DNA of 64,000 nt from Microbacterium maritypicum MF109. Lineage in GTDB: Bacteria; Actinomycetota; Actinomycetes; Actinomycetales; Microbacteriaceae. The translations under genes were made by a program, and so were the position numbers. Positions 25,137-32,631 of this stretch are shown in pieces. Under the pieces are notes generated by a model. It worked only from the letters and a program-made list of their open reading frames with translations. It had not been told where the DNA came from and made no database searches. Where the stretch lies: positions 109,497 through 173,496 of the forward strand of contig NZ_ATAO01000002.1 of assembly GCF_000455825.1 (NCBI RefSeq), read 5' to 3'. Each line of letters opens with the position of its first letter. The stretch's first letter is position 1.

Positions 25137-25529
25137 ATGTCGGCAATCGACGTCGTAGGACAGTATGGTGCGGCCATGGCCGCCGGAGACATGGAGGCGC
25201 TGGCCGCGACCTTCCACGCGGACGCCGTCTGGCACCAGCCCGGAGAGAGCCAGGTCTCGGGGGACCATGTCGGTCCCGACGCGATCCTCGCGCACCTCGG
25301 CCGGTTCATGCAACTGAGCGGCGGAACCTTCGCCCTCGAGACCGAATCGGCGACCGAGAGCGGCGCACTCGTCTCAGCGACCGTGCGCTTCCGTGCCCAG
25401 CGCGAAGGGCGCGACGACCTCGACCAGCACGGCGTCGACGTCTTCCGCGTCGCCGATGACCGCATCGTCGAGGTCTGGTTGATCAGCGAGGACCAGGACG
25501 CGGAGGACCGCTTCTGGGGCACGGTCTGA
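25137..25529 (+). CDS. SnoaL-like (NTF2-fold) protein
   Basis: 130 residues of the SnoaL/ketosteroid-isomerase-like fold: VVGQYGAAMAAGDMEALAATFHADAVWHQPG at the N-terminus and the late strand pattern HGVDVFRVADDRIVEVWLISEDQDAEDRFWG. These small proteins are isomerases, cyclases or binding proteins; no residue here assigns the activity. ATG follows AGGAGG at 6 bases. Divergent from the HxlR regulator. The TGA stop lies in the first copy of a 17-bp tandem repeat. Confidence 0.85.
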   Translation: MSAIDVVGQYGAAMAAGDMEALAATFHADAVWHQPGESQVSGDHVGPDAILAHLGRFMQLSGGTFALETESATESGALVSATVRFRAQREGRDDLDQHGVDVFRVADDRIVEVWLISEDQDAEDRFWGTV

Positions 25530-25639
25530 TCGAGGGCACCGTCTGATCGAGGGCACCGTCTGATCGAGGGCACGGTCTGATCGAGGGCACCGGATCCGGC
25601 AGCACCGTCTCCGGCAGCACCTGATCCGGCAGCGCCGGG
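25519..25639. repeat. Compound minisatellite spanning a stop codon
   Basis: Four 17-bp copies of GCACSGTCTGATCGAGG (25519-25586) and a partial fifth, then three 15-bp copies of TCCGGCAGCACCnnn (25595-25639). The stop of the SnoaL gene (25527-25529) is in copy 1. Because 17 is not a multiple of three, copies 2 and 3 put TGA into the other two frames. Confidence 0.95.
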
Positions 25640-25673
25640 TGGCCGGGCCTCGACCGCCCGGCGCCCGCGCCTC

Positions 25674-25685
25674 TAGGCTCATCCC
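25674..25685 (+). promoter_or_regulatory. Leaderless-type -10 for the LysE gene
   Basis: TAGGCT (25674-25679), six bases, ATG 25686; no ribosome-binding site. Confidence 0.55.
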
Positions 25686-26333
25686 ATGATCGCCCCGGAC
25701 ACGCTGCTCGCCTTCGTCGTCGCCGCGTTCGTCATGGTCGTGATCCCCGGGCCGACGGTGCTGTTCACGATCGGCCGGGCCATGGTGCTGGGGCGCTGGG
25801 GCGGGTTCCTCAGCATCCTCGGCACGGCCGTCGGGTCGATCGTCCTCGTCGTGGCCGTCGCGCTCGGCGTCGGCACCGTGATCGCACAGTCGATCGTGCT
25901 GTTCACGATCGTCAAGGTGCTCGGCGCCGGTTACCTGATCTTCCTCGGCATCCAGGCGATCAGGCACCGGAAGGATGCGGCGCGGGCCATGATCGCGGCA
26001 CCGGCACGGCGCTCGGGTTGGCGACTCCTCAGCGAAGGCTTCGTCGTCGGCGTGACCAACCCGAAGTCCATCGCCTTCTTCCTCGCGATCCTGCCCCAGT
26101 TCGTCGATCTGCATGCCGGTTCCGTCCCCGCGCAGCTCTTCCTGCTCGGGGCGATCGTCGTCACCATCGGTGTGACGTGCGACGCGGTGTGGGTGCTCCT
26201 CGCGAGTGCCGCCCGCGACTGGTTCGGTCGCTCCCCACGACGCATCGAGGCGATGGGCGCGACAGGCGGCGGACTGATGATCGCTCTCGGAGCGTTCCTT
26301 CTGGTGTGGAGCGAGAAGCCCGCGACCGCCTGA
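25686..26333 (+). CDS. LysE/RhtB-family amino-acid exporter
   Basis: 215 residues with about six membrane segments. The N-terminal motif FVMVVIPGPTVLFTIGRAMVLGRWGG is the LysE/RhtB signature (PGP), and VVGVTNPKSIAFFLAILPQFV is the second conserved block of the family. Members export amino acids such as homoserine, threonine, leucine or lysine by proton antiport. The exact substrate cannot be read from the sequence. Stands alone, convergent with the DUF1206 gene. Confidence 0.92.
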   Translation: MIAPDTLLAFVVAAFVMVVIPGPTVLFTIGRAMVLGRWGGFLSILGTAVGSIVLVVAVALGVGTVIAQSIVLFTIVKVLGAGYLIFLGIQAIRHRKDAARAMIAAPARRSGWRLLSEGFVVGVTNPKSIAFFLAILPQFVDLHAGSVPAQLFLLGAIVVTIGVTCDAVWVLLASAARDWFGRSPRRIEAMGATGGGLMIALGAFLLVWSEKPATA

Positions 26334-26365
26334 GTGCGGCCTGAACGCTCACACGTGCCTGGAGG

Positions 26366-27166
26366 TCACATGCGAGCGAAGCGGGCCCGAGCGATGCAGA
26401 AGACGCCGTAGACCGCGAAGCCTGCGCCGACCAGCCCCAGGACGAGTCCTCCCAGGGGCAGCTCGAGCAGGCTGTGCAGAGCAGCGTCGAGCCCTGCGCC
26501 CTTCTCCGGGTCCTGTGTCACGGCGGCGACCACGAACAGCACCCCGGTCACGGCCACCGCGATGCCCTTGCCGAAGTAGCCGATCACTCCCAGCGTCACG
26601 ATGCCCCCGCGAGCGACCCCCGATGGCAGGTCGAGCAGCTTCTCGAAGCCGCGGGTGAAACCGCCGACGACGAACCCGACCCCCACCCCGACGACCGAGA
26701 GCCCCACGACGACCAGCAGGGCCACGCCGCCCGGCGCCGAGAGCAGCACCGCGCTCAGGGTCTTCGAGGCCGTCTCCGAGTCGGCGTTGCCACCCACCGC
26801 GTAGATCAGGGCCATGCCCCCGACGACGAGGTACGCGGCGGCGATGCCGAAGAGCTTGACGCGCTGACCCCACTTCTTCGTCTCGGCCGGGTCGGCGGCG
26901 AGGAAGGCACTGGCGATCTGCCATACGGCAAGCGCGATCAGCCCGGCGGCCACGAGCACGAGCAGCAGGCCTCCGATCGGGCTCTGGCGGATCTGCTCCA
27001 TCGCTCCGTCCTGGTCGGCGTCGCCGGAGGCGCCCGCCGCGATGGAGATCGCCACCGAGCCGATGATGACGTGGATGAGGCCCAGGACGACGAAACCGGC
27101 ACGGGCGATCCGTCGGAACGTCGACGACCTCTTGGCGACGCGTGCCGCATTCTTGACCGTGCTCAT
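26366..27166 (-). CDS. DUF1206 integral membrane protein
   Basis: 266 residues with six membrane segments arranged as three DUF1206 repeats (FRRIARAGFVVLGLIHVIIG; VKLFGIAAAYLVVGGMALIYA; ARGGIVTLGVIGYFGKGIAVAV and partner helices). The repeats keep small residues and Gly in the first helix. The family is abundant in actinobacteria and cyanobacteria and has no established function. Start is set by TACGCT 6 bases before ATG 27166. Confidence 0.88.
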   Translation of the reverse strand: MSTVKNAARVAKRSSTFRRIARAGFVVLGLIHVIIGSVAISIAAGASGDADQDGAMEQIRQSPIGGLLLVLVAAGLIALAVWQIASAFLAADPAETKKWGQRVKLFGIAAAYLVVGGMALIYAVGGNADSETASKTLSAVLLSAPGGVALLVVVGLSVVGVGVGFVVGGFTRGFEKLLDLPSGVARGGIVTLGVIGYFGKGIAVAVTGVLFVVAAVTQDPEKGAGLDAALHSLLELPLGGLVLGLVGAGFAVYGVFCIARARFARM

Positions 27167-27178
27167 CGTTGAAGCGTA
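27167..27178 (-). promoter_or_regulatory. Leaderless-type -10 for the DUF1206 gene
   Basis: TACGCT (27178-27173), six bases, ATG 27166. Confidence 0.5.
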
Positions 27179-27228
27179 TCCGTCGCACCGGAAGCCGAGG
27201 AGGGGCTTGCTTTCCCGGTATCCACCGC

Positions 27229-27864
27229 TCAGGCGCGCGGCATGACCGGCTGCCGGAGGATCGTGCGCAGCTTCGCCGGATCGACGCGACGCAAATCGCT
27301 CAGGTAGATCTCGTGATGGAGTCCTCGCATCTGCAGCCCGTTCTCGGGGATGAAGCGGTGATGCAGATCGTCGAGCACCGGACCTTCGTCGTCGAACGGG
27401 CCGACATGCAGCGTCTGCACGCAGGTGGCCTCGTCGAGCGTCTCCAACCGCACGGACTCCAGTGCCGGAATCGACTCCTTCTTCTTCGCTGCCTTCTGCG
27501 CGACGGCTTCCACCGCAGCCGCGCACATCGCCCCGGTGATGTGGTCGCCGACCATGATCATCATCGTCCACATCCACGCCGACTTGTCGCGGCGCGAGGT
27601 GAACGACTCCATGTCCGGTGCATGCCAGAGTCCTTCGAGCGGCATCACCACCGTGTCGACGCCGAGCTCGTTCCGACTCGCGAACTTCAGCGCATAGGCC
27701 ACCGGGAACAGGGCGGACACGGCCTCCCGGTACGCGGGTGCGGTGTTCGGGTCGCCTGCCCCGTCGATCATCAGATACTGCAGGGGCGGCACCTCGACGA
27801 TGCGGAACTCTCCCCTCTTCGCGCGATACGCGTCGAGCGTCTTCTTGGGATCGATCGCCGCCAT
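27229..27864 (-). CDS. GyrI-like small-molecule-binding protein
   Basis: 211 residues of the stand-alone GyrI-like family. Visible: FRIVEVPPLQYLMIDGAGDPNTAPAYREAVSALFPVAYALKF at the start, VVMPLEGLWHAPD with a conserved Trp, DDEGPVLDDLHHRFIPENGL and HHEIYLSDLRRVDPAKLRTILRQPV near the end. Such proteins bind or hydrolyse amphipathic or toxic compounds (the SHS2 fold shared with AraC effector domains). ATG follows AAGGAGGG at 7 bases. It lies just downstream, on the same strand, of an AraC gene that itself carries a GyrI-like domain. Confidence 0.82.
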   Translation of the reverse strand: MAAIDPKKTLDAYRAKRGEFRIVEVPPLQYLMIDGAGDPNTAPAYREAVSALFPVAYALKFASRNELGVDTVVMPLEGLWHAPDMESFTSRRDKSAWMWTMMIMVGDHITGAMCAAAVEAVAQKAAKKKESIPALESVRLETLDEATCVQTLHVGPFDDEGPVLDDLHHRFIPENGLQMRGLHHEIYLSDLRRVDPAKLRTILRQPVMPRA

Positions 27865-27970
27865 GACGTGCCCTCCTTGATCGTGCGCCCAGTGTCGCAC
27901 GGGCGTCGGACACGGTGTGGCGAGGCGAGGGCGGGTGGTGCGCGGACGCCCGCCCGCCCTCGGGCCTGCG

Positions 27971-28837
27971 TCAGCCGTGCTCGACCGGAAGCCAGAGCTC
28001 GCACGACGCGGAGTCACCCCGGAACTCGAGGTAGCGCACGATCGAGGGACCGGGACGCAGCCTCCAGGGGTTCGACGGGAACCACTCGGTCGCTGTGGCG
28101 GCCCACAGATCCTGCAGCGTCTCGGGGAACGGGCCCTGGGCCGCGAAGACCGCCCAGGAACCGGCTTCGAGGGGAAGGGAGTCGAGGTCGTCCGGAACGG
28201 GAGTGGTGCTCTGCAGGGCGACGCCGTGCAGATACGTGAGCAGCGTGCCCTCCGGTGCGTCCGGTTCGATATCGGCCGTGACGGCCAGGATCCCCGACGG
28301 CTCGGCGTCGCCGAGACCCTTGAGGCGCGCGTGTTCCTCGGACGGGATCGCGGCGATGTGCTCCTGGATGTGCGGATTGACGCCCTCGTGGATCAACGGG
28401 ACCTCGGCGGCATGACCGGCGAGGACGAACGCGGGCCGGGTGGTGATGGTGACGTCCATGGGGATTCTCCCTTCGACGCTCAGGCGGAACCGGAGCGTGG
28501 GTTGAGTGCGGAGAGGACCCCCGTCACGGCGCGCATCGGCCGGGCTGATGCCGTGCACAGCCCGGAACGCGCGTCCGAATGCCTCGACCGACCCGTACCC
28601 GTGGCGCACGGCCACGTCGAGCAGACTCGCGGCGCCCGCAGCGAGCTCCGCCCCGGCGAGCGTCATCCGACGACGACGCACGTATTCCGACAACGGCATG
28701 CCCGCGAGTGCCGAGAACATCCGGCGCAGGTGATACTCGGTGGTGCCGTGCTCATGCGAGAACGAGGCCACGTCGATCTCCTGACCCGGGTCTCCTGCGT
28801 CGACCATGTCGATCAAGGCGTTCAGCGTGCCGATCAT
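27971..28837 (-). CDS. AraC-family regulator with C-terminal GyrI-like effector domain
   Basis: 288 residues. Two helix-turn-helix motifs at the N-terminus (TTEYHLRRMFSALAGMPLSEYVRRRRM and VAVRHGYGSVEAFGRAFRAVHGISP), then from about 125 an effector-binding domain (MDVTITTRPAFVLAGHAAEVPLI ... WFPSNPWRLRPGPSIVRYLEF). This is the Rob/BmrR-like arrangement that senses lipophilic or cationic compounds. ATG follows AAAGGAGG at 7 bases. Likely regulates the GyrI-like gene downstream and itself. Confidence 0.9.
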   Translation of the reverse strand: MIGTLNALIDMVDAGDPGQEIDVASFSHEHGTTEYHLRRMFSALAGMPLSEYVRRRRMTLAGAELAAGAASLLDVAVRHGYGSVEAFGRAFRAVHGISPADARRDGGPLRTQPTLRFRLSVEGRIPMDVTITTRPAFVLAGHAAEVPLIHEGVNPHIQEHIAAIPSEEHARLKGLGDAEPSGILAVTADIEPDAPEGTLLTYLHGVALQSTTPVPDDLDSLPLEAGSWAVFAAQGPFPETLQDLWAATATEWFPSNPWRLRPGPSIVRYLEFRGDSASCELWLPVEHG

Positions 28838-28919
28838 GAGGTCCTCCTTTCCTCACCATCGTCACCGTCGCCCGCCCCTCGCGACCCGACTTCTGCGGTC
28901 CGATGCGATCAGTGCCCGC

Positions 28920-28970
28920 ACTCGATCGGCGCCAGAGTTCGATCGACGTCAGCGCTCGATCGACGTCAGA
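28920..28970. repeat. 17-bp tandem repeat at the end of metS
   Basis: On the minus strand TCTGACGTCGATCGAGC (28970-28954), GCTGACGTCGATCGAAC (28953-28937) and TCTGGCGCCGATCGAGT (28936-28920). The TGA stop of metS (28968-28966) is in the first copy and the second copy carries a TGA in another frame. Confidence 0.88.
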
Positions 28971-29100
28971 GTTCGACGGGCGGCGCCGGTTCGGTCTCCG
29001 ATTCCTCGGGATGACGCGCCAGGTTGACGATCCCGGCGATCAGGCCACCCCACACCGTGACCATGGCGACGATCATCATGACGATCGCGATCGGAGTCAT
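28966..29100 (-). CDS. metS: Methionine/alanine importer small subunit
   Basis: 44 residues: one membrane helix (IAIVMMIVAMVTVWGGLIAGIVNL) then an acidic/Pro tail RHPEESETEPAPPVEL. Size, the GGLIAG helix and its position directly after an NSS transporter match MetS of the Corynebacterium MetPS methionine/alanine importer, where the small subunit is needed for transport. Start ATG overlaps the stop of metP (ATGA). Confidence 0.9.
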   Translation of the reverse strand: MTPIAIVMMIVAMVTVWGGLIAGIVNLARHPEESETEPAPPVEL

Positions 29101-30716
29101 GCGCCGGCTCCCTTCGTCGTGCCGACTGCCGGTATCGCCGAGGTCTCGGTATCCGGTTCGTAGTGCTCCTCGGAGAGGAACTCGTCGTACTCGGGGTCGT
29201 CCTTCGCATGCGAGCGCGTGCTCCAGGGCAGCGCCGACAGGATCAGCGCCAGGACGACCAGGGCGATGACCATCCCCCAGCCGAAGATGGCGAGGAACCA
29301 GGCGGGATAGCCGCTGTACGGTTCGGAGGTCTTCGCGATGAGCTCGCTGACGAAGAGGTATCCGAGAACGACCGGCGCGAGAACCCCGACGAGCACCTTC
29401 CAGACGGTGCCCACCCGGAAACTCGAACGCCGATTGAGGTGCTCGACCAGCACCGGCAGCTTGTGCAGCAGCCAGGCCACGATGATGACCGCCACCAGCG
29501 CGACCGCCATGATGCCGAACGAGTTGACGAAGGCGTCGGCCGTGTCGAGCACCGACAGGGCCGTGGTCGTCGAGAAGAGCGCCATCGAGATGATCGCCAA
29601 CGGGATCGCGACCGTGAGGGTCGTGCGCACGCGCGCCCATCCCAGCTTGTCCTGCAGTGCGGCCACGATCACCTCGAGGATCGAGATGAGGGAGGTGACG
29701 CCGGCGAACACCAGGGCTCCGAAGAACAGCACACCGATGATCGACCCTCCCGTGGCCTGCGAGACGATCGTGGGGAAGGCGATGAAGGCGAGGCCGATTC
29801 CGGAGGACGCGACACCGGCCACCTCCGTTCCCTGCGCCTGCGCCATGAATCCCAGCGCCGCGAAGACGCCGATGCCGGCGAGGATCTCGAAACCGGAGTT
29901 GGCGAAGGCCACCACGAGCCCGGAACCGGTCAGATCGGTCTTCCGCTTCAGGTAGGACGAGTAGGTCACCATGATGCCGAAGGCGACGGAGAGCGAGAAG
30001 AAGATGTGTCCGTAGGCGGATGCCCAGACGCCGGGGTCGGCCAGTGCCTCCCAGTTCGGGGTGAAGAAGGCGTTGAGGCCGTCCATGGCTCCCGGGAGGA
30101 ACAGGGACTGCACCACGAGGATCGCGAACATCACGGTGAGCAGCGGCATCAGGATCATGTTCGCCCGGCCGATGCCGCGCTTGACGCCCAGCGCCATGAT
30201 GACGATCACGATCAGCCAGACCACGACGAGCGGGATGCCGACCTGTGGGACGAAATCGGTCGATACACCGACCTCGGCGACGTCCGCCGATCGCAGGAAG
30301 TCGATGAAGAAGAAGTCGTTCTCGTTGCCCGCGCCCCAGGTGAGCTGGGCCGAGAACCACGTGTACATCGCCGCCCAGGCGATGATCACCGCGTAGTAGA
30401 CCGCGATCACGACGCAGATGAGCACCTGCCACCAGCCGAGAGGCTCGGCCGCACGGTGCATGCGACGGAACGCCAGCGGCGCCGACCCACGGAATCGGTG
30501 ACCGATCGCGTAGTCGAAGAACAGCAGCGGGATCCCGGCCGTGAGCAGAGCACACAGGTACGGGATCAGGAAGGCTCCGCCACCGCCCTCGTAGGCGACG
30601 TAGGGGAACCGCCAGATGTTCCCGAGGCCGACCGCGGAGCCGATCGCCGAGAGGATGAACACATTGCGCGAGCCGAAGGCTTCACGTTTGTGGGTCTGCG
30701 TCGCTGCGGTGGCCAT
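29097..30716 (-). CDS. metP: Sodium-dependent methionine/alanine importer, NSS family
   Basis: 539 residues, about 12 membrane segments. N-terminal sodium/substrate site region AIGSAVGLGNIWRFPYVAYE is diagnostic for neurotransmitter:sodium symporters; the unwound TM6 region FFSLSVAFGIMVTYSSYL is also clear. The downstream overlapping metS indicates the MetP type that imports methionine and alanine with Na+. Start supported by TAGCCT 7 bases upstream and no ribosome-binding site. Confidence 0.92.
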   Translation of the reverse strand: MATAATQTHKREAFGSRNVFILSAIGSAVGLGNIWRFPYVAYEGGGGAFLIPYLCALLTAGIPLLFFDYAIGHRFRGSAPLAFRRMHRAAEPLGWWQVLICVVIAVYYAVIIAWAAMYTWFSAQLTWGAGNENDFFFIDFLRSADVAEVGVSTDFVPQVGIPLVVVWLIVIVIMALGVKRGIGRANMILMPLLTVMFAILVVQSLFLPGAMDGLNAFFTPNWEALADPGVWASAYGHIFFSLSVAFGIMVTYSSYLKRKTDLTGSGLVVAFANSGFEILAGIGVFAALGFMAQAQGTEVAGVASSGIGLAFIAFPTIVSQATGGSIIGVLFFGALVFAGVTSLISILEVIVAALQDKLGWARVRTTLTVAIPLAIISMALFSTTTALSVLDTADAFVNSFGIMAVALVAVIIVAWLLHKLPVLVEHLNRRSSFRVGTVWKVLVGVLAPVVLGYLFVSELIAKTSEPYSGYPAWFLAIFGWGMVIALVVLALILSALPWSTRSHAKDDPEYDEFLSEEHYEPDTETSAIPAVGTTKGAGA

Positions 30717-30729
30717 GCGGACGAGGCTA
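30717..30729 (-). promoter_or_regulatory. Leaderless-type -10 for metPS
   Basis: TAGCCT (30729-30724), seven bases, ATG 30716. Confidence 0.5.
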
Positions 30730-30785
30730 CCTGAGGGTCGAGCCGAACGTCGGGTCGGACACAGACACGAGCCGATCCCGCCGCT

Positions 30786-31460
30786 TCAGTCCAACGCATC
30801 CGCCAGCCCGGCCAGGGTGGAGAAGCGACCGTCGAAGGCGTCGGTCTCCGCGGGCGGATCACCCACCGGACGCGGCACGTACGCGGTCCTCATCCCTGCA
30901 TCTCCGGCGCCTCTGAGGTCCCAGGCGTGAGCGGCGACCATGAGCACTCTCTCCGGGTCGCCCCCTGCCTCCTCCACCGCGAGCCGGTAGACCCGCGGTG
31001 AGGGCTTATAGGCCTCGACGGCATCCGCGGAGAGCGCCCCGTGCCATCGCAGTCCGGCGTGCTCCCCCAGCGCGCGCAGCGACTCCGGGTTCGCATTCGA
31101 CAGCCCGAGAACATGGAAGCGGGCGGCAAGCCGCGCGACGCCCTCGCACGAATCCGGCCAGGCGGGAAGACGCTTCGTCGCGGTGGCGAGGCGATCGATC
31201 GTCGCGGCATCCGTGATCCCCGCGGTCTGCGCCACCCGAGTCGCCGCCTCGCGATCAAGGATTCCGGAGTCGACATAGTCGCGCTCACCCCGTGCGATCC
31301 GGCGCTGCTCCCCTTCGATATGACGTTGCCAGACGCCGAGGAGTTCATCGGCATCACGGGGAGAGCCGCCCGCCTCCTCGATGGCGATGCGGAGCCCTCC
31401 GGGTTCATCGACCAGGGTGCCCAGCACGTCGAAGACGATCGTGGTGATGTCGCGCAGCAT
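30786..31460 (-). CDS. HAD hydrolase, haloacid dehalogenase type II-like
   Basis: 224 residues. Motif I TIVFDVLGTLVDE with the nucleophilic Asp, motif II LGLSNANPESL, Lys in DAVEAYKPSPRVY and motif IV VLMVAAHAWDLRGAGDAGMRTAYVPR. VAAHAWDL with 'HAWD' is typical for type II 2-haloacid dehalogenases, but the nucleophile context VLGTL (not AYGTL) and neighbour-free setting leave phosphatase activity possible. Start fits CAGACT 6 bases upstream. Confidence 0.85.
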   Translation of the reverse strand: MLRDITTIVFDVLGTLVDEPGGLRIAIEEAGGSPRDADELLGVWQRHIEGEQRRIARGERDYVDSGILDREAATRVAQTAGITDAATIDRLATATKRLPAWPDSCEGVARLAARFHVLGLSNANPESLRALGEHAGLRWHGALSADAVEAYKPSPRVYRLAVEEAGGDPERVLMVAAHAWDLRGAGDAGMRTAYVPRPVGDPPAETDAFDGRFSTLAGLADALD

Positions 31461-31507
31461 GGTTCGAGTCTGCCCCGACGCGGGAGCGCAGGGGCCGGGA
31501 ACGAGAA

Positions 31508-31529
31508 AACCCCCGCCTGAGCGGGGGTT
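31508..31529 (-). terminator. Intrinsic terminator after tRNA-Ser(GCT)
   Basis: AACCCCCGC-ctga-GCGGGGGTT, a 9-bp perfect stem, followed on the minus strand by the end of a T-run (GGGGGTTTTCTCG). It lies 6 bases beyond the tRNA 3' end. Confidence 0.85.
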
Positions 31530-31535
31530 CTTCTG

Positions 31536-31624
31536 CGGAGACGAGGGGATTTGAACCCCTGGTCCCCGTGAGGGGACTCCACCTTAGCAGGGTGGTGCAC
31601 TCGGCCGGACTATGCGACGTCTCC
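31536..31624 (-). tRNA. tRNA-Ser (anticodon GCT)
   Basis: 89 nt including the long class II variable arm (GTCCCCTCACGGGGAC). Acceptor stem GGAGACG/CGTCTCC, discriminator G as usual for tRNA-Ser, anticodon loop CTGCTAA giving GCT, T-arm GGTTCAAATCC. Confidence 0.96.
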
Positions 31625-31813
31625 AGGCATCCGACCCGAAAGCACGGATGCACTTAGCCATCATAACGGGTCGGACGAGCGGTGACGAACCGGCACCCCC
31701 GAACTCGCTTCCGACCGACGCGCACGCGGGCTGAGCGGGGATGCGCACTCGCGCTGGGATACTTGCCGCACATCGTGGGCACCCGACGTCCACCGCGCGG
31801 AAGAGGACCGATC

Positions 31814-32524
31814 ATGCCCCGCACCGACACCGTGAACGCGGAGAACGCCCACACCCCCTCGCATCGCGAGCGGGACGGCCAGGCGCGCGGTTACGCGATC
31901 ATCCTCGGTCTGCTCATCGTCTCGTACGGCTTCTGCGCGGCGCAGCCCAGCACCGACCCGAGCCCCTGGGCGTTCCTCGCCATGCTGGCGACAGTGGCGA
32001 TGGTGTTCTACGTGACCCGTGCACGACATCTCGTGCAGCGTGTGTGGTGGGTGGTGCTCTCGGTCGCCGGTGCCGCCGCCGTCATCGCCGCGCTCTTCGG
32101 CGTCGACGGCCCGGTGCTCGCGATCCCGCTGTCGGCCGCATCGATGCTCGCTCTGCTGGTCGCTCCGTGGGCCATCATCGCGCATCAGGTCAACCGGCGG
32201 GGCCTCGACCTGGAGGCGCTGCTGGCGGCGATCACGGCCTACATCCTGGTCGGGATGTTCTTCGCCTTCGTCTACAACCTGATCTCGCAGATCTCCCCCA
32301 CACCGATGTTCGGCGAGGAGAGCCTCGACTCGCTCGGCAACCAGCTGTTCTTCTCGTTCACCGCACTGACCACGACCGGATACGGCAATCTGGTCCCCGT
32401 CGGCACCACCGGACAGGGGATCGCCATCGCCGAGGGCATCACCGGGCAGCTGTTCCTGATCACGGCGGTCGCACGGATCATGCGCGGCGCGAGCGCGAAA
32501 GGCAGATCGAGCACGCCCGCCTGA
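31814..32524 (+). CDS. Potassium-channel-like two-pore-helix ion channel
   Basis: 236 residues. Six membrane segments (about 26-44, 50-67, 74-96, 100-124, 135-158, 200-222) with the pore between the last two; the selectivity filter TTTGYG is at 186-191 in FTALTTTGYGNLVPV. No voltage-sensor arginines in TM4 and no cytoplasmic RCK domain, so it is an ungated or unusually gated 'Ion_trans_2' channel. ATG follows GGAAGAGG. Followed 107 bases later by the drug exporter on the same strand. Confidence 0.88.
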   Translation: MPRTDTVNAENAHTPSHRERDGQARGYAIILGLLIVSYGFCAAQPSTDPSPWAFLAMLATVAMVFYVTRARHLVQRVWWVVLSVAGAAAVIAALFGVDGPVLAIPLSAASMLALLVAPWAIIAHQVNRRGLDLEALLAAITAYILVGMFFAFVYNLISQISPTPMFGEESLDSLGNQLFFSFTALTTTGYGNLVPVGTTGQGIAIAEGITGQLFLITAVARIMRGASAKGRSSTPA

Positions 32525-32631
32525 GTGCCTTCGGGCGTGCCCGCCGCCCGCCGACCTCATCCGGAAGGGGTGACGCCCGCACGGAGATCACCCCGTCGGA
32601 TGCCACGATGAACAGGCTCGAAGGAGTCACC

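Noticed and set aside
25530..25640. Repeat array considered as a CRISPR or attachment site
   Set aside because: Units are directly adjacent with no spacers and there are no cas or integrase genes, so it is a minisatellite.
30717..30785. Riboswitch (for example SAM or T-box) ahead of metPS
   Set aside because: The leader is too short and the gene appears leaderless, leaving no room for a riboswitch.
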